Source of the DNA: Candidatus Ozemibacter sibiricus
GTDB lineage: Bacteria > Muiribacteriota > Ozemobacteria > Ozemobacterales > Ozemobacteraceae
NCBI GenBank assembly: GCA_003327425.1
Contig: QOQW01000002.1
Location: 62,001 to 126,000 of the forward strand
Reading direction: 5' to 3'
DNA: 64,000 nt
A program made the position numbers and the translations under genes. Below, piece after piece: positions 55,057 through 63,694 of this stretch. Each line of letters starts with the position of its first letter. The first letter of the stretch is position 1. Below the pieces are notes generated by a model. The model was not told the origin of the DNA. It saw only the letters and a program-made list of their open reading frames with translations, and ran no database searches.

Positions 55057-55649
55057 GCCGCGGCCCTCCCGGAGCGCCAGCGCTCGCATGCCCACAGCAG
55101 GGCCAGCAGCAACCCGCTCGAAGCGAAGGTCCGACGTTCCGACCACAGGGCTTCTCCCAGCGAATGCGGGCCGCGGGCGTCCCAGCCGGGCAGCAGGGCG
55201 TGCGGCACCAGCACCGGCACCCGCGCCCGATAGTCCGCGAAGGCTGCGGGGAACTTCTCGCTCAGGAACTGCTCCTCGAACGGGATCACCGTCGCGTATT
55301 CGAACGCGTAGAAGGCCAGGGCCAACGCGGCGAACAGGCCATGCCCTGCGATGACCAGGAAGCCCGCCACCTTGCAGAGATTGGCCAGGTAGAGGGGGTT
55401 GCGGGTCAAGGCGTAGGGCCCGGTCATCACCAGCCGGTCGGCGCAGATCTCCCGGGTACGGGTGGTGGGCCCGATGTGCATCAGCGACCAGAGGCGCAGC
55501 GCTTCCCCCAATAGGAGCAATGGCAGGCCCGCCGCCCAGCGCCACGGGGTGGGCCGGGCCACGCAGGCCAGCCCGGCCACCAACGGAACCGGCAACAGGT
55601 CCCGCCAGCGGAACAGGGCCGCTCCGATCGTCCGCGCCAGGCTCGTCAT
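55053..55649 (-). CDS. ICMT/PEMT-like membrane methyltransferase
   Basis: A 198-residue protein with about five hydrophobic segments and the isoprenylcysteine carboxyl methyltransferase-like core: MTGPYALTRNPLYLANL, then FEYATVIPFEEQFLSEKF and Y-x-x-RVPVLVP, the SAM and substrate-binding pattern of ICMT/phospholipid methyltransferases. Bacterial relatives act on diverse membrane lipids. The overlap with lpxB-2 (ATGA) suggests a lipid A or linked-lipid substrate; that is inference from context. Confidence 0.85.
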   Translation of the reverse strand: MTSLARTIGAALFRWRDLLPVPLVAGLACVARPTPWRWAAGLPLLLLGEALRLWSLMHIGPTTRTREICADRLVMTGPYALTRNPLYLANLCKVAGFLVIAGHGLFAALALAFYAFEYATVIPFEEQFLSEKFPAAFADYRARVPVLVPHALLPGWDARGPHSLGEALWSERRTFASSGLLLALLWACERWRSGRAAA

Positions 55650-55683
55650 GGTCGGGGGGTGGGGCTGCCGCCCGCGTCTCCGT

Positions 55684-56631
55684 TCAGAGGTTCTTCCAGC
55701 TCGCCTTGATCAGGGCCAGGATCTCCAGAGCGACTTCGAGGGCGTTCTTGCCGTCTTCGATGGTGACCAGCGGCTTCTTCTGCTCCCGGATGCATTGGAT
55801 GAAATGTTCCAGCTCCAGGCGCAGCGGTTCGACCTTCTCGACCGCGAGATCTTCTTTGAGGATCTTCGGCTCGAGGCTCGATTTGCGCGCCATCGTGATC
55901 GCCTGATTGGCGTAATCGAGCGAGAGGTATTTGTCCATTTCGAAGATGCGCAGCTTGCGGATCTTCTCCTCGCTGACCCGCGACGCGGTCAGGTTGGCGA
56001 TGCACCCGTTCTCGAACACGATGTGGGCATTGGCGATGTCTTCATTGTTCGACAGCACTGGAATGCCCACCGCGTCGATGCGCTGGATCGGCGAATGCAC
56101 CAGCGACAGGACGATGTCGATGTCGTGGATCATCAGATCCTGGACGACCCCGACATCCTGGATGCGGTTCGAGAAGGGGCCCATACGCTGGCACTCGATG
56201 AAGCGCGGCGCCTCGCATAACGATTGCAGCTTGATCATGGCCGCGTTGAACCGCTCGACGTGCCCAACCTGCAGGGTCAACTGCTTGTGATTGGCGACCT
56301 GCAGCAGATCGGTCGCCTCTTCGAGCGTCTTGGTGATCGGCTTCTCGATGAAGGTGTGGACATTGCGCTCCAGGAAGAAGCGAGCCACCTCGTGGTGCAG
56401 CACGGTCGGCACCACCACGGTGACGGCGTCGACCATGCCCTCGAGAGCCTTGTAATCGGTGAAGGCGGGCACCTTGTAGGTCTCGCCGATCTCTCTGGCG
56501 ACGGCTTCGCGGGTGTCGACCACCCCGACCAGGCGCGCTTCGGGCATCGAGGCCAGGATGCGCGCGTGATGCTTCCCCAGATGGCCGGTGCCGATGACGC
56601 CGACCCGGACAGCGTTGCTGCTCATAGTCAT
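55684..56631 (-). CDS. Gfo/Idh/MocA-family NAD-dependent oxidoreductase (possible GnnA)
   Basis: A 315-residue Rossmann-fold oxidoreductase: VGVIGTGHLGKHHARI at the N-terminus, FIEKPITKT (catalytic lysine in EKP) and the dimerising second domain with DLMIHDIDIV. Its place between lpxI and lpxB-2 is that of GnnA, which oxidises UDP-GlcNAc at C-3 in the pathway to diamino lipid A sugar, but no GnnB aminotransferase is in the window, so this is only a possibility. The SSLEP block near residue 240 is not diagnostic. Confidence 0.85.
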   Translation of the reverse strand: MTMSSNAVRVGVIGTGHLGKHHARILASMPEARLVGVVDTREAVAREIGETYKVPAFTDYKALEGMVDAVTVVVPTVLHHEVARFFLERNVHTFIEKPITKTLEEATDLLQVANHKQLTLQVGHVERFNAAMIKLQSLCEAPRFIECQRMGPFSNRIQDVGVVQDLMIHDIDIVLSLVHSPIQRIDAVGIPVLSNNEDIANAHIVFENGCIANLTASRVSEEKIRKLRIFEMDKYLSLDYANQAITMARKSSLEPKILKEDLAVEKVEPLRLELEHFIQCIREQKKPLVTIEDGKNALEVALEILALIKASWKNL

Positions 56632-56652
56632 TCCTCCCTTGAGGGGTGGCGG

Positions 56653-57453
56653 TCAGACCACCACGATGGCCAGATCGGCCTCGTCGGCCAGCGCGACGAC
56701 CTCGGCGCGATCCAGCAGCAGGGTCTTCTTCTCTTCGATGGCCAGACAGCGGGCCTTGGCCTCGATGCAGGTGCGGATGGTATCGGTGCCCACCACCGGC
56801 AGATCGAACCGCATGTCCTGCTCGGGCCGCGCCACCTTGACCACGGTGACGCCCCCATTGCCCAGCCGCCCCCCGCGCAGGATCGTCTCGTCGGTGCCTT
56901 CGATCGCCTCGACCGCCAGGATGGCGCGGTTCTTCACCACGACCGTCATGCCGATGTCGAGCCCGGCGATCTGCTTGGCCAGCTCGTAGCCGTACTGGAT
57001 GTCGAGCTGCTCTTCCCGGCTCGGAGCGCGGCGCGTCAGCGTGCCCTTCTCGGGCAGCAGCGCGCTCAGGAAGGTGGTCGAGTCGCAGACATGGATGCCC
57101 TCGGCGATGAACTCGCCGGCCAGCGCCTTCAGCAGCGCGTCATCATTGCGGATCGGCGTCTTCTCGAAGACCCGCCGCAGGCGCGCATCGGGATGCAGCT
57201 GGTTGAACATCCGGGTCTTGGTGATCTTGCCCGCCATCACGATGCGGTCGATGCCGCGGGTCAGGAAGACGTCGATGATGGCCTGCAGCTCGCCCACGTG
57301 GAGCCAATGGATCTCCTCGACCCTGCCCTCGAGTTCGGGGGAGGTCTCCTCTTTGATCGCCACCGCGATCACCTGGTATCCACCCTGCCGTGCCGAATCG
57401 GCGAAATTCAGGGGGAACCGCCCGTTTCCTGCGATCAGTCCTATGCGTGGCAC
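56653..57453 (-). CDS. lpxI: UDP-2,3-diacylglucosamine pyrophosphatase LpxI
   Basis: The 266-residue DUF1009 enzyme cleaves UDP-2,3-diacylglucosamine to lipid X and UMP, the step done by LpxH in E. coli and by LpxI in many other bacteria. Family blocks: IGLIAGNGRFPLNFA, VMAGKITKTRMF, RNDDALLKALAGEF, GRLGNGGVTVVKVARPEQD, RFDLPVVGTDTI and the C-terminal AVVALADEADLAI-type sequence. GGAACGA lies in front of ATG 57453; the frame is isolated by 91 bases from ricT and 21 from the oxidoreductase. Confidence 0.95.
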   Translation of the reverse strand: MPRIGLIAGNGRFPLNFADSARQGGYQVIAVAIKEETSPELEGRVEEIHWLHVGELQAIIDVFLTRGIDRIVMAGKITKTRMFNQLHPDARLRRVFEKTPIRNDDALLKALAGEFIAEGIHVCDSTTFLSALLPEKGTLTRRAPSREEQLDIQYGYELAKQIAGLDIGMTVVVKNRAILAVEAIEGTDETILRGGRLGNGGVTVVKVARPEQDMRFDLPVVGTDTIRTCIEAKARCLAIEEKKTLLLDRAEVVALADEADLAIVVV

Positions 57454-57544
57454 ATCGTTCCTCGCTCATCCTGGAGGGGGTGGGCCCTCCGGCATTCAAG
57501 TCGTCGAATATCCTGGCGGCCGCCAGACGAACCGCCCGGCGACC

Positions 57545-58879
57545 TCAGTTCTCATCAGGTTCTTCATCGTCCTCCAGACCGGCCAGATCGACCTCGGCCT
57601 CATCTTCTGCCGCTTCGCCCGGGAAATCCTCTTCAGGGGCTGGGAAGAGGTCATCGGGCTCGGCCGCCCGTTCCTGGCCATCGCCTGTCGCTGGCGGCCG
57701 GCCCGCCTGGGAAGGCTGGGCAGGCTGGCGGGAGGAGCTGACCCGCGCCCGGTCGCGGTCTCCGCGATCGTCGCCGGCCCCTGCCCCGGGGTCTCGTCGG
57801 GCAGCCTCGCCCGCGCCGGCAGCCGGGGCCGGCCCGGCCCCTTCGCCGCCCTCCGCGGTCGCCGGGGCGGTCCGCCGGGACCGCGGCTGGCCCGCCCCCG
57901 GGCCGCCGGCCCCCTCCTGCCGCTTCTCGCGCTTGCGGGCCTCTTTGGCTTCTTTCGCCTCGCGGGCCTTCTGCACCACCTCGGTGATGCCATAGACCGC
58001 GAGCAGCGTGTCGAGGTCGGGTTCGGGCTGCCCTTCCTCCTGGGACCACCAGAGGTTGCGCCCGGTGACCGGCTCCTTGCGACCCTTGATCTGAGCCAGC
58101 GGCACGAACAGCTTGCGCCGGTCGAGGAAGCCGACCAGCGCCTTCTGGGTGATGAAATTGATGTCCATCACCTTGGCCTTCTCGCTGCCGATGGCGATCT
58201 CCGCCCCCAGTTTGGGATATTTGCCATGGAAGGACGCGTAGTATTCGTGCTCATGCGCCAGGCAGCAGAGCAGACGGCCGCAGATGCCCGACAGCTTGGC
58301 CGGATTCAGGCTGAGGTTCTGATCCTTCGCCATCTTGGTCGAGACCTGGCCGAACGAGGTCATGAACTGGGCGCAGCAGACCTCCTTGCCGCAGCAGCCG
58401 ATGCCGCCCAGCAGTTTGGCCTCATCGCGCACCCCGATCTGCCGCAGTTCGATGCGGGTGCGGAAGGCCTGCCCCAGACTGCGCAGCAGATCACGGAAAT
58501 CGACCTTGATCTCAGATTTGAAGTAGAACAGCAGCCGGCTCTGGTCGAACAGGTATTCGGCCCGCAGCAGCTTCATGTCGAGCTTGTGCTGGGCGACCAG
58601 GGCCCGGGCCTTCAGAAAGGCTTCCCGTTCTTTCTGGCACAGCTCCTGGAGTTTCTGCTGGTCTTCGGGACTCAAGGGGCGGAGGATCTCTTTGACGAAC
58701 TGGTCGTCGCCCCGCTTGACGGGCACGTCGGTCGGGCGCGTGCGCAGGACCGTGGCGACTTCCTGGCCCTGCTGGGTGCGCACCAGCACCTTCTGGGTGC
58801 TTTCCAGTTCGAGGTTCGGCTCCAGGAACCAATGGACGACAGGCAACTTGCGCAGACGCAGCGCGACGAACTGGCTCAA
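57545..58879 (-). CDS. ricT: PSP1-domain protein RicT (YaaT) with disordered C-terminal tail
   Basis: A cytosolic RicT-like protein: GGIGCCGKEVCC (159-169) and SGICGRLLCC (197-206) hold the Cys cluster ligands, with KMAKDQNLSLNP between, as in B. subtilis YaaT, part of an Fe-S complex linked to RNA processing. Residues 320-444 are Gly/Ala/Arg/Pro-rich, then strongly acidic (ending EDDEEPDEN), an extension not part of the core. It overlaps holB (ATGA), as the pair does in many bacteria. Confidence 0.93.
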   Translation of the reverse strand: MSQFVALRLRKLPVVHWFLEPNLELESTQKVLVRTQQGQEVATVLRTRPTDVPVKRGDDQFVKEILRPLSPEDQQKLQELCQKEREAFLKARALVAQHKLDMKLLRAEYLFDQSRLLFYFKSEIKVDFRDLLRSLGQAFRTRIELRQIGVRDEAKLLGGIGCCGKEVCCAQFMTSFGQVSTKMAKDQNLSLNPAKLSGICGRLLCCLAHEHEYYASFHGKYPKLGAEIAIGSEKAKVMDINFITQKALVGFLDRRKLFVPLAQIKGRKEPVTGRNLWWSQEEGQPEPDLDTLLAVYGITEVVQKAREAKEAKEARKREKRQEGAGGPGAGQPRSRRTAPATAEGGEGAGPAPAAGAGEAARRDPGAGAGDDRGDRDRARVSSSRQPAQPSQAGRPPATGDGQERAAEPDDLFPAPEEDFPGEAAEDEAEVDLAGLEDDEEPDEN

Positions 58880-60183
58880 GGAGCATTTCCTCCGATCGAT
58901 GTCAAGACATGTTCAAGGACCAGCCCGGGCTGGACGTGGCGCGACAACAGCTCCAGGCTGCGCGAGAGAAGCCGGATCCCTGATTCGGCGGCGCCGAGAC
59001 CCCGCCCCAGAGACAGGGCCATGATATCCTCTTTGCGGTCGAGGTTCAACAACCAACTTTCGTCGCCGGTATGCGCGAAATGGAAGATATCCTCGTACCA
59101 TTGGCGCAGACACTCGAGGAAGGCGGTCAACTGCCCCTGGAACAAGGCCTGGACCGCCGGACCGAACTGCTTGTCCATGTCTTTGAGGATCTCGGAGGCG
59201 TAGGCCGCTTTCTGCCGCGCGATCACCCCGTCGAGCACCTTCTCGACGCCCCGACGCCCGCGGTCGAGGGTATCGAGGAAGACCCGAGCGAACAGCACCG
59301 GGAAGGCCGCCGGCAGGCTCTCGGCCAGTAGCAATCCCCGGACCAGGGCCCGGCGGGAGACCAACAACGGGGGGAAGGATGGCAGCTCGGGGTTCTCGAG
59401 CGCGGCCAGGGCCGCTTCCAGCGAGGGGGCTTCCTGCAAGCCGGCCTGGACGTGTTCGGCGAAGCGGTCGAGATCTTCCAGGAACCGGACCTGGGCTTCG
59501 CGCAGGGGAAGGGGATCCGCCGCGACGGCCTCCTGCCCGGCCAGGGCCAGGGCCGCCCCGAACGCCCCGCCGGTCAGGGCGTAGGCGCAGGCCGCCGTCG
59601 TGGCCGAGACGCCGGTCGCCTGGGCGATGACCTCGCGGGCCGAGCGGTGCGAGGGGTGATGGAAGGTCACGATCTCGGCCCGGCTGCGGATGGTCGGCAG
59701 CATGTGTTCGAGCTGCTCGGCCACCAGGATGAACACCACCCGCTCGGGGGCTTCCTCGAGGATCTTGAGCAGGCTGTTCGACGACGACTCGTTGAGCCGG
59801 TCGGCGGGGTCGATGATGAAGATCCGCCACTTGCCGAGGTAGGGATGGAGCAGGGCCAGTTCCTGCATCTGCCGCACCTGCCCCACTCGGATCTCAGTGC
59901 CCAGCGGCCGCAGGAAGGTGACGTCGGGATGGCTGCCGGCCGCCACCCGCTTGCAGGAGAGACAGCGGCCGCAGGCGTCGGGCGCCCCGCTCGGCCCGGT
60001 CGTCGGCTCGAGGCACTGCAGGAGCGCGGCGAAGGTCTTGGCGGCGCGGGTCTTGCCGACCGAGCGGGCTCCGACGAAGATGTAGCTCTGGGCGATCCGG
60101 CCTTTGGCCAGCGAGGCGGTCAGCAGCCGGATCGGCTCCTGCTGCAGATGGAGGGTGGCGAATCTAAGCGGACCGCTTTTCAT
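58876..60183 (-). CDS. holB: DNA polymerase III delta' subunit
   Basis: A clamp-loader subunit. I start it at ATG 60183, as the earlier frame leads into a different reading of the WecA-like gene. The 435-residue protein has the AAA+ P-loop GARSVGKT (38-45), a four-Cys zinc module (C57, C71, C74, C77), HPYLGKWRIFIIDPADRLNESSSNSLLKILEEAP and the SRA-type sensor near RSRAEIVTF. The C-terminal half is helical, as in delta'. The stop overlaps ricT. It starts 34 bases inside the previous gene's 3' region (20-base overlap). Confidence 0.9.
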   Translation of the reverse strand: MKSGPLRFATLHLQQEPIRLLTASLAKGRIAQSYIFVGARSVGKTRAAKTFAALLQCLEPTTGPSGAPDACGRCLSCKRVAAGSHPDVTFLRPLGTEIRVGQVRQMQELALLHPYLGKWRIFIIDPADRLNESSSNSLLKILEEAPERVVFILVAEQLEHMLPTIRSRAEIVTFHHPSHRSAREVIAQATGVSATTAACAYALTGGAFGAALALAGQEAVAADPLPLREAQVRFLEDLDRFAEHVQAGLQEAPSLEAALAALENPELPSFPPLLVSRRALVRGLLLAESLPAAFPVLFARVFLDTLDRGRRGVEKVLDGVIARQKAAYASEILKDMDKQFGPAVQALFQGQLTAFLECLRQWYEDIFHFAHTGDESWLLNLDRKEDIMALSLGRGLGAAESGIRLLSRSLELLSRHVQPGLVLEHVLTSIGGNAP

Positions 60184-61216
60184 GCACTTTCCGGAAGAAG
60201 AAGACGACGCAGGCGACCACCATCGCGACGAACAGGAAGGCGATGACGGTCTCGATGCCCCGATGCCGGATATCGGCGGCCAGAATGGCCAGCAAGCCGA
60301 AACAGCTCGAGACCATCCAGAGGAACCGCGTGGTCTCGGCCTGGGTGAAGCCGCGGTGCAGCAGCTTGTGGTGCAGGTGCTCGCGATCGGCCTGGAAGAT
60401 CGGCACCCGCTTGCTGCGACGACGCAGGATGGCCAGGCAGACATCGATGACCGGCAGACCGAAGGCGACCAGCGGCACGATCAGGGCCAGCAGGATGCTG
60501 CCTTTGGCCGCTCCTGCCACCGACAGGGCGGCGGTCATGAACCCGAGGAAATACGCCCCGCTGTCGCCCATGAAGATGCTGGCCGGGAAGACGTTGAACC
60601 GCAGGAAGGCCAGCAGCGCCCCCATCAACGCCGAACAGAAGACCATGACGTTGGCGATGACCGCCGAATCTTGCGCGGCGGGAATGAGGAGCCGCACCGC
60701 CAGCAGCGTCGAGAGGGCGATGAAGACGATGCCCCCAGCCAGCCCGTCGACCCCGTCGACGAGGTTGACGGTGTTGGTCAGTCCGATGATCCACAGCAGG
60801 GTCACGGGGTAGGTCAGCAGCCCCAGACCGACCAGGCCCTGGCCGGCGATGAAATCGGTGACGAACTCGATCCGCACCTGGAAGGCGAACAGGATCAGAC
60901 AGGCCAGGATCTGCCCGCCCAGCTTGACCCGGGGCGGCAGATCGAGCAGGTCGTCGAGCAGCCCGACCAAGAAGATGAAAATGCCCGCCACCATCACCCC
61001 GGTCGTTTTGCTGTCCGGCACCAGGAACGGCAGCGCTCCGACGAAACTGGCCACGAAAAGGGCCAGACCGCCGATCCGGGGGATCGGCTGCGCATGGATC
61101 TTGCGCGAATCGGGACGGTCGACCAGGCCCAGCCGCAGCGCGATCCGCCGCACCAGCGGCACCAGGAAAAGCCCCCCGATCCACGCCAGCAGGAATGGCA
61201 GGACCAGCTGTTTCAA
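60164..61216 (-). CDS. WecA/MraY-like polyprenyl-phosphate sugar-1-phosphate transferase
   Basis: A 350-residue membrane enzyme with about ten helices. The family sites are DRPDSRKIHAQPIPRIGG, FLVGLLDDLLDLPP, LTNTVNLVDGVDGLAGG, FMGDSGAYFLGF and ADREHLHHKLLHRGF. The HIHHxLL-type pattern points to WecA/TagO rather than MraY, so the likely donor is UDP-GlcNAc for a polysaccharide or enterobacterial-like antigen. It starts at TTG 61216 behind a divergent promoter (see 61220-61310); the near-absent leader may mean the mRNA is leaderless. Confidence 0.93.
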   Translation of the reverse strand: MKQLVLPFLLAWIGGLFLVPLVRRIALRLGLVDRPDSRKIHAQPIPRIGGLALFVASFVGALPFLVPDSKTTGVMVAGIFIFLVGLLDDLLDLPPRVKLGGQILACLILFAFQVRIEFVTDFIAGQGLVGLGLLTYPVTLLWIIGLTNTVNLVDGVDGLAGGIVFIALSTLLAVRLLIPAAQDSAVIANVMVFCSALMGALLAFLRFNVFPASIFMGDSGAYFLGFMTAALSVAGAAKGSILLALIVPLVAFGLPVIDVCLAILRRRSKRVPIFQADREHLHHKLLHRGFTQAETTRFLWMVSSCFGLLAILAADIRHRGIETVIAFLFVAMVVACVVFFFRKVHEKRSA

Positions 61217-61219
61217 GGG

Positions 61220-61310
61220 GCATGCAGTATACCAGATCCTTCCCCTCCGTCACAATGCTTCTCCCCGAGATTTTGAACTCGCGGCCGGAATCTGGTATAA
61301 GGGAGCATGC
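61220..61310. promoter_or_regulatory. Symmetric divergent promoters for wecA-like and kdsC genes
   Basis: Plus strand: TTGAAC (61273-61278), 17 bases, TATAAG (61296-61301). Minus strand: TTGTGA (61250-61255), 18 bases, TATACT (61226-61231). The two -10s are embedded in a 10-base perfect inverted repeat, TATACCAGAT (61228-61237) and ATCTGGTATA (61290-61299), each with a GCATGC outside it (61220-61225 and 61305-61310). Start points would fall within a few bases of both start codons. Confidence 0.6.
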
Positions 61311-61837
61311 TTCCCTCCGATCTGGCCGGGGCGTGTCGCCCCGTCAAACTGTTGCTCTTCGATTGCGACGGCGTCCTGACCGGCGGGCAGATCGTGCTCG
61401 GCAACGGCGACCTCGATCTCAAACTGTTCTCCACCCGGGACGGCCTCGGCATCGGCCTCTGGCACCGCGCCGGCTATGCCTGCGGCGTCGTCACCGCCCG
61501 CTGGTCGGAAGCACTGGCCCGGCGGGCCCAGGAATTGAAGTTCGAAGAGGTCCATCAGAGCACCTCGAACAAACGGGAGACGGTGCGCGCCATCCGGGAA
61601 CGCCGCGGCCTGCGCCGAGAAGAGGTGGCCTACGTCGGCGACGACCTCAACGACCTCTGCGTCAAGCACGAGGTCGGCCTCTTCTTCGCCCCCGCCGACG
61701 CCCACCCGGCCGTGGCGTCCCGCGCCGATCACCATCTGCGCACTCCCGGCGGGCAGGGGGCGGTGCGCGAGGCGATCGATCTCATCCTGACCGCGCAGCA
61801 TCGCTACGATGACCTCATCGCCACCTACCTCGACTGA
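61307..61837 (+). CDS. kdsC: Kdo-8-phosphate phosphatase
   Basis: A HAD-family phosphatase of 176 residues that completes Kdo synthesis. FDCDGVLTGG (D19 and D21) is motif I, VTARWSEA motif II, and GDDLND motif III. It has no cap domain, as in KdsC. The ATG at 61307 carries GGGAG immediately before it and the -10 lies so close that the mRNA could be leaderless. The stop lies 29 bases inside the lpxL-2 frame. Confidence 0.94.
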   Translation: MLPSDLAGACRPVKLLLFDCDGVLTGGQIVLGNGDLDLKLFSTRDGLGIGLWHRAGYACGVVTARWSEALARRAQELKFEEVHQSTSNKRETVRAIRERRGLRREEVAYVGDDLNDLCVKHEVGLFFAPADAHPAVASRADHHLRTPGGQGAVREAIDLILTAQHRYDDLIATYLD

Positions 61838-62741
61838 GGAGTCCCGCCCGCCCCTCGCCTGGCGCGACCACGCCAAGACCTTCCGACGCTGGGTCCGCTA
61901 TCACCTGGTCGCCGGGCTGATCCGCCTCATCGAACGGCAACCGCTCACCGCCCTGCCCCGCCTGCGCCGCCTGCTGCTGAAGGTCTTCCCCCTGGTCTTC
62001 GCCGCCCAGACCCGCCGCGCCGCCGAACTGCTGCCGGCCGAGTTCGCCCCGCGCCGCGAGGCGATCCTGCGCGGCATGACCGTCAACCAGGTCATGAACC
62101 TCCTCGAGATCTTCTTCTACGAGAAGCTGCTGGCGGCCCGTCCCGACCTCGTGCAGATCGAAGGCGGCGAGCACCTCGAGCGCGCCCGCCAGGCGGGGCG
62201 CGGCCTGATCGTCCTGGCCGCCCATTTCGGCAATTGGGAGTTGCAGGCCTACACCCTGGTCCGCCTCGGACTCCCCCTCCACGTCATCGCCCGCCCCCAG
62301 GCCCTCGACCAGATGACCGCCTTCATGAACAGCTTCCGGGAACGGCGCGGCGTGCGCGTGCTGATGGCCAACAATCTGACCGAATCCCTGCGCTTGCTGG
62401 GTCAGGGCGCGGCGATCGGCATCGTCTCCGATCTCGACGCCAAGGAACACGGCTTCCTGGTGCCGTTCTTCGGCCGGCCCGCCTCCTTCTACCCGACGCC
62501 GGTCATCCTGTCGGTGCGGGGACGCGCGCCGCTGCTGCCGATGTTCATGGAGCGCCAGGCCGATGGCTCGCATCGGTTGTGCATCGAACCGCCCCTCGTC
62601 TGGGAACGTGGCGAGTCGATGACCGCCCGCATCCGCCGGTATGTCGAACGGTATGAAGCGGCCTTCCGACGGCGACCCGATCTGTGGGTCTGGTTCCACG
62701 AACGCTACGCGCATGCCCACCTGGCGCGAGTCGAACCATGA
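61809..62741 (+). CDS. LpxL/HtrB-family acyltransferase, second copy
   Basis: A 310-residue relative of lipid A late acyltransferases: HFGNWE carries the HX4E catalytic motif, then RPQALDQMTAFMNSF, NNLTESLRLLGQGAAIGIVSDLD, GFLVPFFGRPASFYPTP and WVWFHERY. The overlap with kdsC (29 bases) and ATGA junction with lptC set it in the export operon. It probably adds a second secondary acyl chain or uses another acyl donor than the copy at 49071. Confidence 0.9.
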   Translation: MTSSPPTSTEESRPPLAWRDHAKTFRRWVRYHLVAGLIRLIERQPLTALPRLRRLLLKVFPLVFAAQTRRAAELLPAEFAPRREAILRGMTVNQVMNLLEIFFYEKLLAARPDLVQIEGGEHLERARQAGRGLIVLAAHFGNWELQAYTLVRLGLPLHVIARPQALDQMTAFMNSFRERRGVRVLMANNLTESLRLLGQGAAIGIVSDLDAKEHGFLVPFFGRPASFYPTPVILSVRGRAPLLPMFMERQADGSHRLCIEPPLVWERGESMTARIRRYVERYEAAFRRRPDLWVWFHERYAHAHLARVEP

Positions 62742-63694
62742 ACATCTTCGCGAAGGGATGGTTCTGGTTCCTCGTCCTCCTCGTCTTCCTGGTCATCATC
62801 CTCAAGGATGACTCTCTCGAGAAGGATCTGCGTTCGACCTATGCCAAGGCCCGCATGCGCCTGCGGCAGGTCCACTTCAGCGAGATCGACCAGGGCTTCG
62901 AGCACGCCCGACTCTATGCGGTCGAGGTCGACATGGACGACTCCCAGACCAATATGAACGCCACCCAGGTCCAGACCCTGTTCTTCGACAAGCAGGTGGC
63001 CACCCGCACCGGACAGCTCGTGGCCTCGTGGGCCTTCAAGACCCCCTTCGAAGCCCGCTTCTGGGGCGATGTCCGGTTGCGGTCATCGGATGGTGAACGC
63101 ATGCGCACCGAGGAGCTCCGCTATTTCTTTTCCCGCAAAGAGTTGTATACTTCCATGCCCGTGACCATCTGGAAGGACAACATGATCATCACCGGCCGCG
63201 AGTTCCGCTTCAACACCCAGACCCGCGCCGGTTCCCTCGAGCGCGACGTGCTCATCCGCATCTGGCCGGCCGCCACGAGCACCGTGGCATCGCCCGCCCC
63301 CGCCATCGCGAGCGCGGCCGCGCCCGAGGACGCCGGCCACTTCGTGGAGATTCCTTCTTCCCAGTTCGAAGAGGAAACCACCCCACCGGCCACCGCTCGC
63401 CCCGACGATCGAGAACCGGCCTCCCCCCCCGCCGGCATTCCCAAGCCCACCGCCCGCCCGGTAACAGCTACCTCAGCCGCCACCCTCCCGCCCCGCCATG
63501 CCACGGCCCCCGCCGGCATCACCACTAGCACGGTCAGCCTGACCAGCCCGGCCTCGCCGGCGGCCGCCGCCACGCAGGCCGCATCGGCCAGCTCGCCTCG
63601 GCCGACCGTTCCCCGGGCCGCAATGGCGCCCGCTTCTCCTTCGACCTCGCTGACGCCCGTGCACCCTCGCCCCACCCGGAGGCCCCGCCGCTGA
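62738..63694 (+). CDS. lptC: LptC-like periplasmic LPS transport protein with Pro/Ala/Ser/Thr-rich tail
   Basis: The start at ATG 62738 overlaps the acyltransferase stop (ATGA). The 318-residue protein has a short N-terminal membrane anchor (about 8-21, WFWFLVLLVFLVII), then a beta-jellyroll LptC domain of about 150 residues (DKQVATRTGQLVASW, FWGDVRLRSSDGERMRTEEL). From about residue 185 onward a ~130-residue Pro/Ala/Ser/Thr-rich tail follows that normal LptC (~190 residues) lacks. LptC bridges the LptB2FG extractor to LptA. The family call rests on position and fold pattern. Confidence 0.8.
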   Translation: MNIFAKGWFWFLVLLVFLVIILKDDSLEKDLRSTYAKARMRLRQVHFSEIDQGFEHARLYAVEVDMDDSQTNMNATQVQTLFFDKQVATRTGQLVASWAFKTPFEARFWGDVRLRSSDGERMRTEELRYFFSRKELYTSMPVTIWKDNMIITGREFRFNTQTRAGSLERDVLIRIWPAATSTVASPAPAIASAAAPEDAGHFVEIPSSQFEEETTPPATARPDDREPASPPAGIPKPTARPVTATSAATLPPRHATAPAGITTSTVSLTSPASPAAAATQAASASSPRPTVPRAAMAPASPSTSLTPVHPRPTRRPRR

